Below are positions 8,290 through 16,779 of a DNA stretch of 64,000 nt, piece by piece. The first letter of the stretch is position 1. Every line of letters starts with the position of its first letter. The position numbers were made by a program, and so were the translations under genes. Origin of the DNA: an uncultured Prevotella sp. Its GTDB lineage: Bacteria > Bacteroidota > Bacteroidia > Bacteroidales > Bacteroidaceae. The notes under the pieces are model-generated. The model did not search any database, had not been told where the DNA came from, and worked only from the letters and a program-made list of their open reading frames with translations. Where the stretch lies: positions 186,001 to 250,000 of the forward strand of contig CAAGKM010000030.1 in the NCBI GenBank assembly GCA_900770395.1, in the 5' to 3' direction.

Positions 8290-9267
8290 TTAGTCCATAC
8301 CGTCTATGGTTTGAATCTTGCCGTTTTCATCATATTGTATCTCACACACCTTGAGGCTTCTCAGCCAAGACTTTCCGCCTGAAGGAACACTGTCGTGGTG
8401 GAACAGATACCATTTGCCGTTGTATTCAATGATGCAGTGATGGGTGGTCCATCCCACAACGGGTGTGAGGATAACGCCTTGGTAGGTGAATGGTCCGTAT
8501 GGGTTGTCGCCAGTGGCATAGCATAGCAGATGGCTGTCGCCAGTTGAGTAAGAGAAATAATATTTACCATTATATTTGTGCATCCAGCTTGCCTCGAAGA
8601 AGCGGTGAGGGTCATTTGCCTTGAGAGGCTCGCCGCTCTCATCGAGAATAACTATTGGCTTAGGTTCTTCACCATATTGCAGCATGTCCTTGCTCAACTT
8701 AACTACGCGGCTTGGCAATGCGGGCACATCGCCCTCGGGCAGATAAGGAGTTTCCAGATGAATATTGTCTTTGTAACGCTGAAGCTGTCCGCCCCACAGA
8801 CCGCCGAAATAAACATAGTATTCTCCATCGGCATCATCGTGGAACACGCACATGTCAATGCTGTAGCTGCCGCGCATCGGGTCGGGCTGTGGAATGAACG
8901 GACCTTCGGGACGGTCGGCAATGGCACATCCCCAGTGGAACACGTCGTTGCGGTCCTTCATAGGGAAATACATATAGTACTTACCGTCTTTTTCAGCCAC
9001 GTCGCAGTCCCATAGCTGGCGTCCCGCCCATGCAATATCCTCCAAACCAAGCACTTTGCCGTGATCCGTCACCTTGCCTGTCATCGGGTCGCCGTCGATT
9101 GACAGCACGTGATAGTCCTTCATCACATACTGATCGCCGTTGTCGTTCTCCACATTCTCGCACTCCCAGTCGTGCGAGGGATAAATGTATATCTTGCCGT
9201 TGAACACGTGTACGGACGGGTCTGCCATATAGTCGGCAGGGAAGAGGTATCTTTTCTCAGTTTTCAT
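8290..9267 (-). CDS. xynB: GH43 beta-xylosidase/exo-xylanase, XynB-like
   Basis: A 325-residue glycoside hydrolase family 43 five-bladed propeller, expected to release xylose (or arabinose) from xylo-oligosaccharides by inversion. The three acidic catalytic residues fit well. D16 in MADPSVHVFNGKIY is the base, D138 in SIDMCVFHDD is the pKa modulator and E225 in FFEASWMHKYNGKYY is the acid. There is no signal peptide, so it should act in the cytoplasm on oligosaccharides brought in by the neighbouring symporter. It lies 64 bases downstream of xynA in the same direction. The order symporter - GH10 - GH43 matches xynD-xynA-xynB of Prevotella bryantii, from which the symbol is taken. An arabinofuranosidase activity cannot be excluded, since GH43 specificity is hard to read. 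Confidence 0.85.
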   Translation of the reverse strand: MKTEKRYLFPADYMADPSVHVFNGKIYIYPSHDWECENVENDNGDQYVMKDYHVLSIDGDPMTGKVTDHGKVLGLEDIAWAGRQLWDCDVAEKDGKYYMYFPMKDRNDVFHWGCAIADRPEGPFIPQPDPMRGSYSIDMCVFHDDADGEYYVYFGGLWGGQLQRYKDNIHLETPYLPEGDVPALPSRVVKLSKDMLQYGEEPKPIVILDESGEPLKANDPHRFFEASWMHKYNGKYYFSYSTGDSHLLCYATGDNPYGPFTYQGVILTPVVGWTTHHCIIEYNGKWYLFHHDSVPSGGKSWLRSLKVCEIQYDENGKIQTIDGMD

Positions 9268-9331
9268 TGTTGTTTATTTTTTTGATTGATAATTTTATTA
9301 AGATTCAAGGTAAGAGGAGCTGGACAACTGG

Positions 9332-10522
9332 TTATTTGCCGCAACATTTACAGTTGCCACCCATTATTTCTTTGAGGAAGGGCTTCATATTGTATTGACG
9401 GTCGAAGAGCAGTGGGTATTCCTTGCGCCCCTTCATAGGAAAATCGTTCTTCCAGGAGTCGCCGTCGCCCACTCCCCACACGTTGACGCGGGTAATCACA
9501 TCGCTGTGCTTTAGGAACAGGCTGAAAAAGTCCTTCATGCGCTGGTTCCACACTGTGCTTACGGAGTCTGGCAGTCCGTCGGGATAGGGGTTATATAGCG
9601 CATTATAGTCGATTTTATCGCTGATATTCGCACTTTCGTGTATTGTTGGCAGCGCACTCATCTCCCATTCGGTGATCATCACCTTGCAGCCGGTCGAGGC
9701 AAAGTCGTTGATGCTTTTCTCATACTCCTCTATTGTGGGATAGTCCATGCCCATGTGTCCCTGCATGCCTATGGCGTCGATTCTAACTCCCCGTTTCTTC
9801 AGTTTGTTCACCAGCCTCACATATGCGTCGCACTTAGGGCGGTCTTTCATGTTGTAGTCGTTCAGATAAAGCTCAACGTTGGGGTCTGCCTCATGAGCGT
9901 ATTTGAAAGCAAGCTCAATATACTCCTCGCCAAGCACCTGATAGAAGGGCGACTTCCGGAATGTACCGTCGTCCTCAATTACTTCGTTCACCACATCCCA
10001 GCCCTTTATCCTGCCTTTGTATCTACCCACAACAGTGTAGATGTGGTCTTTCATGCGCTTGCGCATTTCCTGCTTGCTCACCAGTTTGCCGTTGTCGTCG
10101 TAAGGAAACCATGGAGCAAGCTGCGAGTGCCAAATCAGCGCATGTCCATAGACGTCGAGCCCGTATTTCTCGCCGTATGCCACGAGCGAGTCGGCGGCAG
10201 TCCAGTAGTAACGGTCCTTCTCGGGGTGTATGTTCTCGCTTTTCATGCAGTCCTCTGCTACAATGCAGTTGAAATGGCGGGTCACAAGTCTGGTTATCTC
10301 AGGCAGATTGTCAGCAGCTTGATTAGCGTTCAATGCCGTACCTATTGAGAATTTCCCTTTTAGAAAATCTTTCAGTGCAGGCGTCTCGCAGCCACCGCAT
10401 TGAGCAGATAACCGGCAGCATGATGATCCCGATACCTTGCAGCTGTTATCTGTTTGCGCCATGGTGCCAGTAGACAGAGTGAAGACGGCAAGAACCGTCA
10501 GTATGATACGTTTATGTGTCAT
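9332..10522 (-). CDS. xynA: GH10 endo-1,4-beta-xylanase with cysteine-rich ends
   Basis: This 396-residue secreted xylanase cleaves internal beta-1,4 bonds of xylan with retention. A signal peptide (about 1-22, ending TMAQ) is followed by a GH10 barrel. The barrel carries WHSQLAPWF, the acid/base E180 in WDVVNEVIEDD and the nucleophile E285 in MITEWEM. VNVWGVGDGDSW lies near the end. The mature N-terminus has six cysteines in about 20 residues (CKVSGSSCCRLSAQCGGC), and the chain ends GNCKCCGK with three more. These clusters are not part of the standard GH10 fold and there is no lipobox at the cleavage site. It lies 27 bases after the symporter gene in one operon. Periplasmic or cell-associated action is likely. 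Confidence 0.93.
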   Translation of the reverse strand: MTHKRIILTVLAVFTLSTGTMAQTDNSCKVSGSSCCRLSAQCGGCETPALKDFLKGKFSIGTALNANQAADNLPEITRLVTRHFNCIVAEDCMKSENIHPEKDRYYWTAADSLVAYGEKYGLDVYGHALIWHSQLAPWFPYDDNGKLVSKQEMRKRMKDHIYTVVGRYKGRIKGWDVVNEVIEDDGTFRKSPFYQVLGEEYIELAFKYAHEADPNVELYLNDYNMKDRPKCDAYVRLVNKLKKRGVRIDAIGMQGHMGMDYPTIEEYEKSINDFASTGCKVMITEWEMSALPTIHESANISDKIDYNALYNPYPDGLPDSVSTVWNQRMKDFFSLFLKHSDVITRVNVWGVGDGDSWKNDFPMKGRKEYPLLFDRQYNMKPFLKEIMGGNCKCCGK

Positions 10523-10549
10523 AGGGATAGTGTTTTTTATGTTTATGGT

Positions 10550-11959
10550 TTATTCGTTCCGGCTCTCTATCTCGCGGTTTATCTCGTCAATTCGTTCGTC
10601 AGTAAGTTCATATTTTGAAATAATGAACATCGCCAGCGCCAACAGAACTGCAGGAATGATGCACACCAGCCAGCGGATGCCCTCTTGAGCTAAAGGTGCC
10701 TGCTGCTCCAGATTGTTCATGAAGTAGGCACCGGCGGCATTGCCTACCGACATCATGGCAAAAGCGGTGATGAAGAAAAGAGCTACGACGCGTAGCGGAC
10801 GGTTATGGAAAAACTCCATCCAGAGGTCGGAAATTTTAACGTTCTTTGTCTCATCGGCATCCATTACCACCCGTTCCTTTGTCTGCGAGAAGCAGAATAT
10901 GAGCAGTGCCAAGCCGACAAGGGCGTAGATAAGCATTGCAATAAACCATGCGTCGGAGTCTTTAGGCAGAGAGGAGGCGCTTGCCGTCGCAGGCTGATAG
11001 CCCGTGTATGCCAATACTGCGCCAGGCACTACGCCGCCAAGAGCCATGCCTGCCTTATAGAATATACCAGTGAGGGCGTTCACGATGCCGGCTATGCGCT
11101 TGCCTGTGGAATATTCGGAGTAGCTTATCACCTCGGGTATCAGTGCCCACATATATCCTGTAGCCACAATCACTCCTGTGCTTTTTATAAACTGGGCGAT
11201 ATAAACCAGGAGGATATTTTCCTGCACTGTGCCTACCCTGCTGATAATGTAGAGCATCGCCATACCGACGATAGCCACGGTAAGGAAGATGTAGAACATG
11301 TTTTTCTTGCCTACTTTTTTCTTTATTGTTGGCACAAGGGGCATGAATATGAATGAAGGCAGCGAGCCAAGTCCCATGAACAGCGCCATTTCTATCGGCA
11401 GGTCACCTTTAGGGGCTGCGAGGATTGCAACAAGTATAGGCACACCTGCGCTGACAGCAAGACCGCCCACATTTGCCATGAACATTCGCACTGAGGTGAG
11501 GATGGTTATCTCGTCGGTGTCACGTGTCAGTGATGAGTTCAATGCTCCGTAAGGCACATTTATGAGTGTGTACAGCATGCTCAGCCCGACGTAAGTGACG
11601 TAGGCATATAGCAGAGAGCCAGAGAAACCGTTCCAGAAACAAAGTATCGCCAGACCCGTGAGCGGCAGTCCCGCAAGCACAAGGTAAGAGCGGTATTTGC
11701 CCCAGCGCGGGTTGTGCTTGTCGACGTATGTTCCCACAAGCGGATCCCAAAGCACATCCACAAGCCTCACAACAAGGAACATTGTGGCGGCGCTACCGGC
11801 ATCCAAACCGTAGATGTCGGTGTAGAAAAACAGTAAGTACATGCAGATTGTCTGGTAGATGAGGTTCTGTGCCAAGTCGCCAGAGCCAAATCCAATTCTC
11901 TGCAGCCATGAGAGTTTGTAGAAACCCTTGCTTTCGTTTGTGTTAGTTGAATTATTCAT
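10550..11959 (-). CDS. xynD: Sugar:cation symporter (GPH family), xylo-oligosaccharide uptake
   Basis: A 469-residue inner-membrane protein with about 12 hydrophobic segments. Features of the glycoside-pentoside-hexuronide:cation symporter family include IGFGSGDLAQNLIYQ at the N-terminus. VRLVDVLWDPLVGTYVDKHNPRWGKYRSYL (read in parts) covers the first cytoplasmic loop, near residues 65-95. It is the first gene of a minus-strand operon with a GH10 xylanase and a GH43 xylosidase, so xylo-oligosaccharides or xylosides are the likely substrate, driven by Na+ or H+. The equivalent P. bryantii gene is called xynD. A TAATTTTG -7 box lies at 11998-12005. The hybrid two-component regulator that accompanies this cluster in P. 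bryantii is absent here. Confidence 0.88.
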   Translation of the reverse strand: MNNSTNTNESKGFYKLSWLQRIGFGSGDLAQNLIYQTICMYLLFFYTDIYGLDAGSAATMFLVVRLVDVLWDPLVGTYVDKHNPRWGKYRSYLVLAGLPLTGLAILCFWNGFSGSLLYAYVTYVGLSMLYTLINVPYGALNSSLTRDTDEITILTSVRMFMANVGGLAVSAGVPILVAILAAPKGDLPIEMALFMGLGSLPSFIFMPLVPTIKKKVGKKNMFYIFLTVAIVGMAMLYIISRVGTVQENILLVYIAQFIKSTGVIVATGYMWALIPEVISYSEYSTGKRIAGIVNALTGIFYKAGMALGGVVPGAVLAYTGYQPATASASSLPKDSDAWFIAMLIYALVGLALLIFCFSQTKERVVMDADETKNVKISDLWMEFFHNRPLRVVALFFITAFAMMSVGNAAGAYFMNNLEQQAPLAQEGIRWLVCIIPAVLLALAMFIISKYELTDERIDEINREIESRNE

Positions 11960-11997
11960 ATAGAATTTTGCATTTAAATTTATTAATATTATGGCTG

Positions 11998-12005
11998 CAA
12001 AATTA
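11998..12005 (-). promoter_or_regulatory. -7 element of the xylan operon
   Basis: TAATTTTG on the minus strand, followed by CAGCC, lies 38 bases before the symporter ATG. No clear -33 box is visible, which would fit activator-dependent expression. Confidence 0.5.
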
Positions 12006-12121
12006 CTAATATTTCGCCAACTATATATATATAATATGTAACGAGAATGTTTCTCCGTGTTGCATTTTCAGCAAAAACACAAATAAAAAGCAAAATGATA
12101 GTCTCGTGTCCAGCAAGAATA

Positions 12122-13459
12122 TCACACTATCGGCAGACTTATTCCGCATATTTTCTGATATACGTCGAGGGCATACACATCGGTCATTCCACTGATATAG
12201 TCGAGTACCGCCATTAGCCGTGTCTCTAAGTTCGGGCTGTCGATGTCGTACTGACTCGACACCCTGCCAATGAGCTGCTGTGAGTAATATCGCTCTGGCG
12301 ACATTACCGCCTCAACCATGTGTGTGAGCAGTGTGTCCATAATCTTGTAACCCGACAGCTCAATGTCGAGTACAGGTTTACTGCAATATATTTTCCTTTT
12401 ACTTAATTGAGTGCATGCATTATAGGCTTTATGCTGTATTGTCGCTACATGGTCGATGAGGCTTCCCTCAAATGTGCCGGCAAGGATTTCGTTCTCGTGG
12501 CGGATAAAGGTGGCGGCACACTCATGCTCCAGCATCCCGATAACACAAGCACGCATATATACCACTTTTTCGTTTTTGTCGTCTATACGCTCATCGTCAA
12601 TACGTTTCTGTATACGTTTTTTCGTATCGTCGTCGAAAAATCCAAGCAGCAATTCGGATGTCTCCTCGAACGATAAAATCTTAAGTTTGTGGGCATCCTC
12701 AATATCCATCACCTCATAGCAGATGTCATCGGCAGCCTCTACAAGATACACTAACGGATGACGTGCATAGCGTAATGGCTCGCCAGGCTTAGATAAGCAT
12801 AAAAGTCCCATTTCATCGGCGATTTTCTTAAAGTCCTCTGTTTCTTCATGAAAGAAGCCAAACTTACCTTTCTTGGATGCTGCCTCAGAGGAATAGGGGT
12901 ATTTAACTATGCTCGCAAGCGTGGAATATGTCATTACAAAACCGCCCGGTCTGCGACCCTTAAACTGATGGGTGAGCAGGCGGAATGCATTGGCATTGCC
13001 TTCAAAGTGAGTAATGTCGCTCCACGTGTGGCGGTTGATGAGAGCTTTTAGATAGCTGCCTTTCCCCTCGGTGAAGAATGTCTGTATTGCCTTTTCTCCA
13101 GAATGTCCGAAAGGCGGATTGCCCATATCGTGGGCAAGACATGCTGTGGACACAATCTGTCCGATATCCTCGAAAGCAGTGTTGCGAAGTTCGGGGCGGC
13201 GCTTTACTATCTCTCGTGCAACATCACATCCCAACGACATTCCTACACTTGCCACCTCTAAAGAATGGGTCAGGCGGTTGTGTACAAACACACTGCCCGG
13301 TAGAGGGAAAACCTGAGTCTTGTTTTGCAGACGGCGGAATGGAGCCGAGAATATCAGTCGGTCGTAGTCGCGCTTAAATTCAGTACGGTCATCGTGACGG
13401 TCGTTGTGCTTGTGTTCCTGACCGAGCCGCTTGTTGGTGATGAGTTGTTGCCAATTCAT
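12122..13459 (-). CDS. dgt: Deoxyguanosinetriphosphate triphosphohydrolase
   Basis: A 445-residue HD-domain enzyme that splits dGTP (possibly other dNTPs) into the deoxynucleoside and tripolyphosphate. The N-terminus has RTEFKRDYDRLIFSAPFRRLQNKTQVF, seen in two halves around residues 26-52. The metal-binding motifs are NRLTHSLEVA near residue 61 and the HD dyad in CLAHDMGNPPFGHSGE near residue 113. HFEGNANAFR follows near residue 151. The length is in the range of the Dgt type 1/2 family. It is divergent from dut, so two dNTP-pool enzymes sit side by side with promoters facing apart. Its promoter is at 13515-13547. Confidence 0.93.
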   Translation of the reverse strand: MNWQQLITNKRLGQEHKHNDRHDDRTEFKRDYDRLIFSAPFRRLQNKTQVFPLPGSVFVHNRLTHSLEVASVGMSLGCDVAREIVKRRPELRNTAFEDIGQIVSTACLAHDMGNPPFGHSGEKAIQTFFTEGKGSYLKALINRHTWSDITHFEGNANAFRLLTHQFKGRRPGGFVMTYSTLASIVKYPYSSEAASKKGKFGFFHEETEDFKKIADEMGLLCLSKPGEPLRYARHPLVYLVEAADDICYEVMDIEDAHKLKILSFEETSELLLGFFDDDTKKRIQKRIDDERIDDKNEKVVYMRACVIGMLEHECAATFIRHENEILAGTFEGSLIDHVATIQHKAYNACTQLSKRKIYCSKPVLDIELSGYKIMDTLLTHMVEAVMSPERYYSQQLIGRVSSQYDIDSPNLETRLMAVLDYISGMTDVYALDVYQKICGISLPIV

Positions 13460-13514
13460 TATATTTTATGCTTTATTTATTGTGAATATCGGGTGAAAGT
13501 GAGCTTTTGGTTTG

Positions 13515-13547
13515 CAAAATTACATTTTTTTCTTGAATAAATGCAAA
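13515..13547 (-). promoter_or_regulatory. dgt promoter
   Basis: TAATTTTG (13515-13522) and TTTG (13544-13547) on the minus strand are 21 bases apart, a good Bacteroidota promoter. The leader would be about 50 bases. Confidence 0.6.
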
Positions 13548-13586
13548 AAACAATATAAAAATCGTGGTTCTTTAAAGAAAAATGAC

Positions 13587-13594
13587 TAACTTTG
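13587..13594 (+). promoter_or_regulatory. -7 element of the dut operon
   Basis: TAACTTTG followed by CACG lies about 50 bases before the dut ATG. It is the only convincing promoter I see for the plus-strand run that extends to 24192. Confidence 0.55.
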
Positions 13595-13645
13595 CACGAA
13601 GAATTGTGTATTTATGTCATTATATAAATGACGTGTTGATTGTAT

Positions 13646-14083
13646 ATGTTGAAAATAAAAATCGTAAATAAAGGCGGTCAGCCGTTGCCGCAGTATGCTA
13701 CAAGCCAAAGTGCGGGCATGGACCTTAGGGCTGACATCGGCGAGCCTGTGACGCTGCGGCCATTGGAGCGCAGGCTGATAGGCACAGGCTTACATATCGC
13801 CTTGCCTGCCGGATATGAGGCGCAGGTAAGACCAAGAAGTGGGCTCGCACTTAAACAAGGCATTACAGTTCTAAATACTCCTGGAACCATTGATGCCGAC
13901 TACCGTGGTGAGATAGGGGTGGTGCTTGTCAATCTTTCGGACAAGGATTTTGTTGTGAATCCCGGAGAGCGTATCGCACAGATGGTGATAGCCCGTTACG
14001 AGCAGGCAGAGCTTGAGCAGGTGGAGCTGCTCGACGAGACTGAGCGTGGTGAGGGCGGTTATGGTCATACTGGAGTGAAATGA
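13646..14083 (+). CDS. dut: Deoxyuridine 5'-triphosphate nucleotidohydrolase
   Basis: A 145-residue trimeric dUTPase that converts dUTP to dUMP and diphosphate, keeping uracil out of DNA. All five conserved motifs are present in order: SAGMDLRA, PRSGLA, GTIDADYRGEIGVVLVN, RIAQMVI and a glycine-rich GEGGYGHTG at the flexible C-terminus. The last has Y/H where many family members have F/S. The ATG at 13646 (MLKIKIVNKGG) is preferred over an in-frame TTG at 13640. The TPR gene follows after 17 bases. Confidence 0.95.
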   Translation: MLKIKIVNKGGQPLPQYATSQSAGMDLRADIGEPVTLRPLERRLIGTGLHIALPAGYEAQVRPRSGLALKQGITVLNTPGTIDADYRGEIGVVLVNLSDKDFVVNPGERIAQMVIARYEQAELEQVELLDETERGEGGYGHTGVK

Positions 14084-14100
14084 CATTTTGATACTTACAG

Positions 14101-15813
14101 ATGAGAAGATTATTTTTGTTTGTGACAGCTGTTGTGCTAAGTATTCCGATACTGAGAGCAGACAATGACGGTGACAAGAGAAAATACAATCAGTATTTTC
14201 TTGAGGCGATGATGCAAAGGCAGAAAGGAAACAATGATGCCGCATTCGACCTGTTGCTGCGCTGTGTGGAAATCGACTCCACGCAGGCTGCCGCTTTTTT
14301 TTATCTCTCACAGTATTATAATTACGGCATAAAAGACAAAGAGAAATCGTTGGAGTGCCTTGAAAAAGCTACAGCCCTTGACCCGCAAAATGCGACATAT
14401 CATGAGACACTGGCTGGAAACTATCTCTCTGCCAACAGACTTGAGGACGGCAAGAGGCAGTTGGAGATACTGCATGAGATAGACCCGGAGCGCGATAACA
14501 TAGACAATGTCCTTGTCGAACTGTACAAACAGTCGGGTGATTTCGACAGTGCGATAAAACTGCTTGACGACATGGAGCGTGCCGACGGCAAAAGCGAGTC
14601 ACTCTCTGAAAGGAAAAGCGAGATATTCACGGCAAAGGGAGACAGGAAAGCGGCGATAAAAGAAATGAAGGCGCTGGCTGAGCAATATCCCAATGATTTA
14701 AACCTGAAAGTGAAACATGCCGTGACGATGATGAATAACGGACAGGAGAAAAAGGGGGTGGAGCAGCTGAAAGGCGTTTTAAAAGAACAGCCCGACAACA
14801 CTATGGCACAGTTTGCCATGATGGATTATGCCAGTATGAGAAATGACGACGCACTGGCTGAGGATATGACAGAAAAAATGCTGTTCAACAAGAATACTGA
14901 CAGCAGAACAAAAATATATCTTTTGCAGACAATTGCAAATCCGATGTCGAAGACAGGGAAAGATAGTACAAAGGTATTAACTCTGTTCGACAGACTTCTC
15001 GCATTGCCTAATGCCGATGCTGACGTAGCTATGCTTAAGGCTGCATATATGGAGACCAAGCAGATGTCAAAAGACTCGGTGAACAAGGCTCTTGAGAAGG
15101 TGCTGCAGATTGCGCCTGACAATGCTGCCGCCAGATTGAGACTTGTTCAGAGCGCATGGCAGGACGAAGATAAGGACAAAGTGATTGACTTATGTTCGCA
15201 GGCCCGACAATATAATCCCGAAGAGATGGTGTTCTACTATTTTCAAGGCATTGCATATTATCAGAAAGGTGATGATGATAAGGCTCTCGATGCCTGCAGA
15301 AACGGTGTAGACGTGATTAATGAGCAGAGTGAGCCGGGCATTGTGTCTGATTTCTATTCTATAATGGGTGACATCCTGCACAAGAAAGGACAAGACAAGG
15401 CGGCATACGAGGCGTATGACAGTTGCCTGCAATGGAAGCCCGATAATGTCGGCGCGCTCAACAACTACGCCTATTACCTCAGCGTGAGCGATACTCTGCT
15501 TGAGAAGGCTGAGCAGATGAGTTATAAGACAATAAAGGCAGAGCCAGAGAATGCCACATATCTTGACACATACGCGTGGATAATGTTTCAGCAAAAAAGA
15601 TACAGCGAGGCTAAGATATATATCGAACAGGCTATCAATCATCTTGACTCAACGGAAAACAACAGTACGGTGATAGAGCATGCCGGTGACATTTATTTCC
15701 ATCTTGGAAATGTTGACAAGGCGGTAGAGAAATGGCAGGAGGCACTGAAAGACAACAATGAGAACGAGGTTCTTATCAGAAAGATAAAGCTCCGCAAATA
15801 TATAAAAAAATAG
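14101..15813 (+). CDS. Periplasmic tetratricopeptide-repeat protein
   Basis: A 570-residue secreted protein with signal peptide MRRLFLFVTAVVLSIPILRA. TPR-type helical pairs follow almost throughout, for example AAFFYLSQYYNYGIKDKE, ATYHETLAGNYLSANRLED and GALNNYAYYLSVSDTLLEKA, with LDTYAWIMFQQKRYSEA near the C-terminus. There is no lipobox cysteine, so it is probably periplasmic. TPR proteins hold complexes together and this one has no enzymatic motif. In Bacteroidales a TPR gene commonly sits between dut and a DUF4292/EnvC pair, as here. I infer a role in envelope assembly from that context; the exact partner is unknown. Confidence 0.85.
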   Translation: MRRLFLFVTAVVLSIPILRADNDGDKRKYNQYFLEAMMQRQKGNNDAAFDLLLRCVEIDSTQAAAFFYLSQYYNYGIKDKEKSLECLEKATALDPQNATYHETLAGNYLSANRLEDGKRQLEILHEIDPERDNIDNVLVELYKQSGDFDSAIKLLDDMERADGKSESLSERKSEIFTAKGDRKAAIKEMKALAEQYPNDLNLKVKHAVTMMNNGQEKKGVEQLKGVLKEQPDNTMAQFAMMDYASMRNDDALAEDMTEKMLFNKNTDSRTKIYLLQTIANPMSKTGKDSTKVLTLFDRLLALPNADADVAMLKAAYMETKQMSKDSVNKALEKVLQIAPDNAAARLRLVQSAWQDEDKDKVIDLCSQARQYNPEEMVFYYFQGIAYYQKGDDDKALDACRNGVDVINEQSEPGIVSDFYSIMGDILHKKGQDKAAYEAYDSCLQWKPDNVGALNNYAYYLSVSDTLLEKAEQMSYKTIKAEPENATYLDTYAWIMFQQKRYSEAKIYIEQAINHLDSTENNSTVIEHAGDIYFHLGNVDKAVEKWQEALKDNNENEVLIRKIKLRKYIKK

Positions 15814-15870
15814 TTACATAGACATAAAAATTAGATATAACAGAAAAATAACAATAAAAACATAGATATT

Positions 15871-16710
15871 ATGAATCTCTCAAAAGTTTTAAAACTCGTG
15901 GTTCTGGCAATTCCATTGTGCCTCGGATCTTGTGGAACAAAAAAAACAGTAACACAGACTCCTGTGACAATCACCGCAGACAAGAAGGACTTCTTGAACA
16001 GAGTGTCTGACAATGCACAAATTGCAAAATTCATCACATCAAAAGTGAAGTTCGAGGTGAAGGTGGGTGACCAGCAACTGGCTCTTACTGGCAATCTCCG
16101 TATGAAACGTGATGATGTAATCCAGATGCAGCTCATGGCATTTGGTTTTGTCGAGGCAGCGCGTCTGGAGTTCACACAGGATTATGTTCTTGTGATGGAC
16201 CGTATCAACAAACAATATCTTAAGGTGCCATACAATCAGGTGGACTTCATGCGCAACAGCGGCTTGAATTTCCACTCACTCCAGGCTCTGTTCTGGAACG
16301 AGCTGTTCCAACCTGGCAAGACAACTCTCAGAAACGAAGACCTTGCAATTTTTGAGACAGAGCAGGATGGCGACAACACAATCATCACATTTGCCAAAGA
16401 CAAATTGTCGTATAAATGGCTTGCCGCACAGAGCACAGGTCTGATTGGAATCGTGAACGTTCTGTACAAGGATAAGTTCCACGGTAACACACAGCTAAAC
16501 TGGGACTATAAGGATTTTAAGCCTTTAGGCACAAAGCAGTTCCCAACCAATAACTCAATAACATTCACAACTCCAGAAAAGGAGTTGAAGTTGAATGTCG
16601 TTCTGAACTATCTCAAGAATGACACCAACTGGGAACCCCGTACAAAGGTGTCGGACAAGTACCGCGAGGTGACTGTGGATGAGATTTTGCGACGTTTCAT
16701 GGCTTTATAA
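15871..16710 (+). CDS. DUF4292-family lipoprotein
   Basis: A 279-residue lipoprotein with signal sequence and lipobox LCLGSC (Cys near residue 18). The mature part is a beta-rich fold with KVKFEVKVGDQQLALTGNLRMKRDDVIQM, seen in parts near residues 50-85. LMAFGFVEAARLEFTQDYVLVMDR follows, also in parts. This pattern matches DUF4292, a Bacteroidota family resembling LolA/LolB-like half barrels. It should sit in the outer or inner membrane facing the periplasm. It lies between the TPR gene (57 bases) and the EnvC-like gene (69 bases). The conserved pairing with EnvC suggests a cell-envelope role, but no biochemical function is established to my knowledge. Confidence 0.8.
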   Translation: MNLSKVLKLVVLAIPLCLGSCGTKKTVTQTPVTITADKKDFLNRVSDNAQIAKFITSKVKFEVKVGDQQLALTGNLRMKRDDVIQMQLMAFGFVEAARLEFTQDYVLVMDRINKQYLKVPYNQVDFMRNSGLNFHSLQALFWNELFQPGKTTLRNEDLAIFETEQDGDNTIITFAKDKLSYKWLAAQSTGLIGIVNVLYKDKFHGNTQLNWDYKDFKPLGTKQFPTNNSITFTTPEKELKLNVVLNYLKNDTNWEPRTKVSDKYREVTVDEILRRFMAL

Positions 16711-16779
16711 AAACTGATTAGATATAAAATCTCTTAAGTGAGGGGTGTGGGCTACACCCTAATGTATGCTGAGGATAAT

